Shown here piece by piece: positions 63,601 to 64,000 of a DNA stretch of 64,000 bases. Each line of letters begins with the position of its first letter. Within the stretch, counting starts at the first letter, position 1. The stretch covers positions 1,240,001-1,304,000 of the forward strand of contig NC_013853.1 in the NCBI RefSeq assembly GCF_000027165.1. The letters run 5' to 3'. Made by a program: the position numbers and the translations under genes. The stretch comes from Streptococcus mitis B6. Its GTDB lineage: Bacteria; Bacillota; Bacilli; Lactobacillales; Streptococcaceae. The notes under the pieces are model-generated. The model was not told where the DNA came from, did not search any database, and saw nothing but the letters and a program-made list of their open reading frames with translations.

Positions 63601-64000
63601 CGATTTCAGCTTTTGCTTCGTCTTCTAAAGCTTTAACATCTGCATCTGTTCCTGCTTTGTCGATTTCTGCCTTAGCTTTAGCTGCTAGAGCTTTAGCTGC
63701 GTCTGCTGCAACTTTCTTCTCATCATCTGTAGCATCTGGAGTACTTTCGATAGTTTTTAGTTGTTCAGCTAATTTAGCATCAATTGCTTTTTTAGCTTCT
63801 GGTTTAGTTACTGCTGTTGGATTTACTGCAGTTACTTCGTCAACACCTGTTTTCTTAGCTGCATCTACTGCTGTTTGCGCTGTTTGTGCAGCTTCTGGTG
63901 TATCTGCTACATCTGGTTGTTTAGCGATTTCTGCTAATTGTGCATCAGCTTTATCTTTCGCTTCTTTCTTAGCTGTAGCTTTTTCTTCTTCTGTTAAGTC
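60611..64000 (-). CDS. Large LPXTG-anchored repeat surface protein (5' end outside window)
   Basis: The frame is open from 64000 to the stop at 60611, giving 1129 visible residues. The first part has DUF1542-like helical repeats (IDKAGTDADVKALEDEAKAE). Next come about nine copies of a 77-residue domain with LTPEEK, KAVNPGATVVVDDKGNATV and KTAVIPAADL, five of them nearly identical. A helical segment follows, then the sortase signal LPNTG, a hydrophobic stretch and SRKKKED. It would be attached to peptidoglycan by sortase A and project as a stalk; adhesion is the usual role. An apparent start near 63355 is only an internal GTG. Confidence 0.93.
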   Translation of the reverse strand, partial: DLTEEEKATAKKEAKDKADAQLAEIAKQPDVADTPEAAQTAQTAVDAAKKTGVDEVTAVNPTAVTKPEAKKAIDAKLAEQLKTIESTPDATDDEKKVAADAAKALAAKAKAEIDKAGTDADVKALEDEAKAEIEKSLPLVEDKPNARKAIDEEATAKKAAIDSRTDLTPKAKEDLKAQVDKIAEQAKKSVDAAKTAEAVDGIEESDKAAIKAVGEVNIPADKVLVNDPSTLTDDEKAKVLEAVKKVNPDAKEITQDADGNITVTTPDGHQETITPEQVVKTSDTANEPKAGNDVVKPANKVVVADPAKLTDAEKEKIKAAVEAVNPNSVVTVDEKGNAKVSTPDGQTQVIPVDELVRTAEDTKKPNAGNDINTPSDKTVVANPEALTPEEKKAIEDKVKAVNPGATVVVDDKGNATVTTPSGKTAVIPAADLTKTAEAAAKPNAGDDVVKPASKTVVANPEALTPEEKKAIEDKVKAVNPGATVVVDDKGNATVTTPSGKTAVIPAADLTKTAEAATKPNAGDDVVKPASKTVVANPEALTPEEKKAIEDKVKAVNPGATVVVDDKGNATVTTPSGKTAVIPAADLTKTAEAASKPNAGDDVITPASKTVVANPEALTPEEKKAIEDKVKAVNPGATVVVDDKGNATVTTPSGKTAVIPAADLTKTAEAATKPNAGDDVVKPASKTVVANPEALTPEEKKAIEDKVKAVNPGATVVVDDKGNATVTTPSGKTAVIPAADLTKTAEAVAKPNAGNDINTPAVKTAVAKKDALTDSEKEAVKTAVEAVNPGAKVVVDDKGNATVTTKDGKTAVIPASQLVIPTEKLADLSEQNGVNIPATRTLVADKNNLTPEEIAKIKVAVEAVNPGSTVVVDEKGNATVTTVDGKTATISAEQLVKDEADVATKNNGENLNLDFEKQLVADLDNLTDADKAGAKAKIMAANPDVAEVIFDDKGNATVILNNGKAYTVLAKDIFKEIPYVPSYNRGNNRINNAETIVDKSKLEGAIRQLDKLIIQESAKLDAETVKEANALLAAAKEVFANANATQAEVDAMVKRIEDFMLKVSPATNHAILANDQATQATNANQETANVNTVAKELPNTGTEANASLAALGLLGALGGFGLLSRKKKED
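61712..62866 (-). repeat. Five tandem 231-bp coding repeats
   Basis: The unit from VVANPEALTPEEKK to the following SKT is 77 codons. The landmark CCTCAATAGC appears at 61891, 62122 and 62353, exactly 231 bases apart, and continues likewise. Differences between units are a few bases only. More divergent copies lie on both sides. Confidence 0.95.

Overview
The window is chromosomal DNA of a mitis-group Streptococcus close to S. mitis, S. oralis or S. pneumoniae. Support for this includes a choline-binding protein, pneumococcal-type cell-biology genes (rocS, macP, a pde2-like DHH enzyme), RUP-like dispersed repeats, IS30 and IS1167-type elements, and an LPXTG repeat adhesin. The core gene order rsmG, uraA, ffh, ylxM, tRNA-Arg, rplS, fluC-fluC, flavodoxin, DHH, rpmE2 fits as well. 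The assignment rests on gene content read by eye, not on a search.

Layout. 1-4.2 kb: htpX-lemA on the minus strand, then rsmG, an array of nine 49-bp tandem repeats, and uracil permease behind a PyrR-type attenuator. 4.3-15.7 kb: an accessory block, all on the minus strand, between uraA and ffh. In transcription order it holds a PLD-like/SNF2 helicase, a DUF4391 protein, a type III DNA methyltransferase (Mod) whose 5' end carries 32 copies of a pentanucleotide, a SLATT-like membrane protein, the type III restriction subunit (Res), a CFI-box protein, a fragment, and two paralogous single-pass membrane proteins. I read it as a compound, phase-variable defence operon and the most notable system here.

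15.8-20.4 kb: core genes (ffh, ylxM, DUF1934, HD hydrolase, Cof-type phosphatase). 20.4-26.1 kb: a decayed island ending at tRNA-Arg(CCU). It has an RNPP-type peptide-responsive regulator, a CYTH protein, an MFS exporter, a truncated ATP-grasp gene, a duplicated MFS fragment, IS remnants, an integrase remnant, a MntA-HepT toxin-antitoxin pair and an orphan RelB-like antitoxin. 26.2-29.6 kb: core genes. 29.6-30.5 kb: a RelB/RelE-type pair between near-identical direct repeats. 30.5-35.2 kb: an efeO-efeB-efeU-tatC-tatA operon in which the Tat-signal peroxidase EfeB is encoded with its own Tat translocase.

35.4-38.8 kb: a serine recombinase, two matched 36-bp palindromes, a choline-binding protein, a TM2 protein and a DUF6287 lipoprotein. 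38.9-54.9 kb: core genes (ybaB, a frameshifted membrane glycerophosphodiesterase, rocS, mtnN, macP, nudF, glmU, a GH25 muramidase, popT, ybaK, lysS, an amino-acid ABC transporter, TPR and AI-2E proteins). 55-60.6 kb: an AliA-like peptide-binding lipoprotein, an intact IS30 element flanked by identical 50-bp repeats, a lactonase, and an internally deleted ISL3 element. 60.6-64 kb: the 3' part of a large LPNTG-anchored surface protein with five nearly identical 77-residue repeats; its 5' end lies beyond the window.
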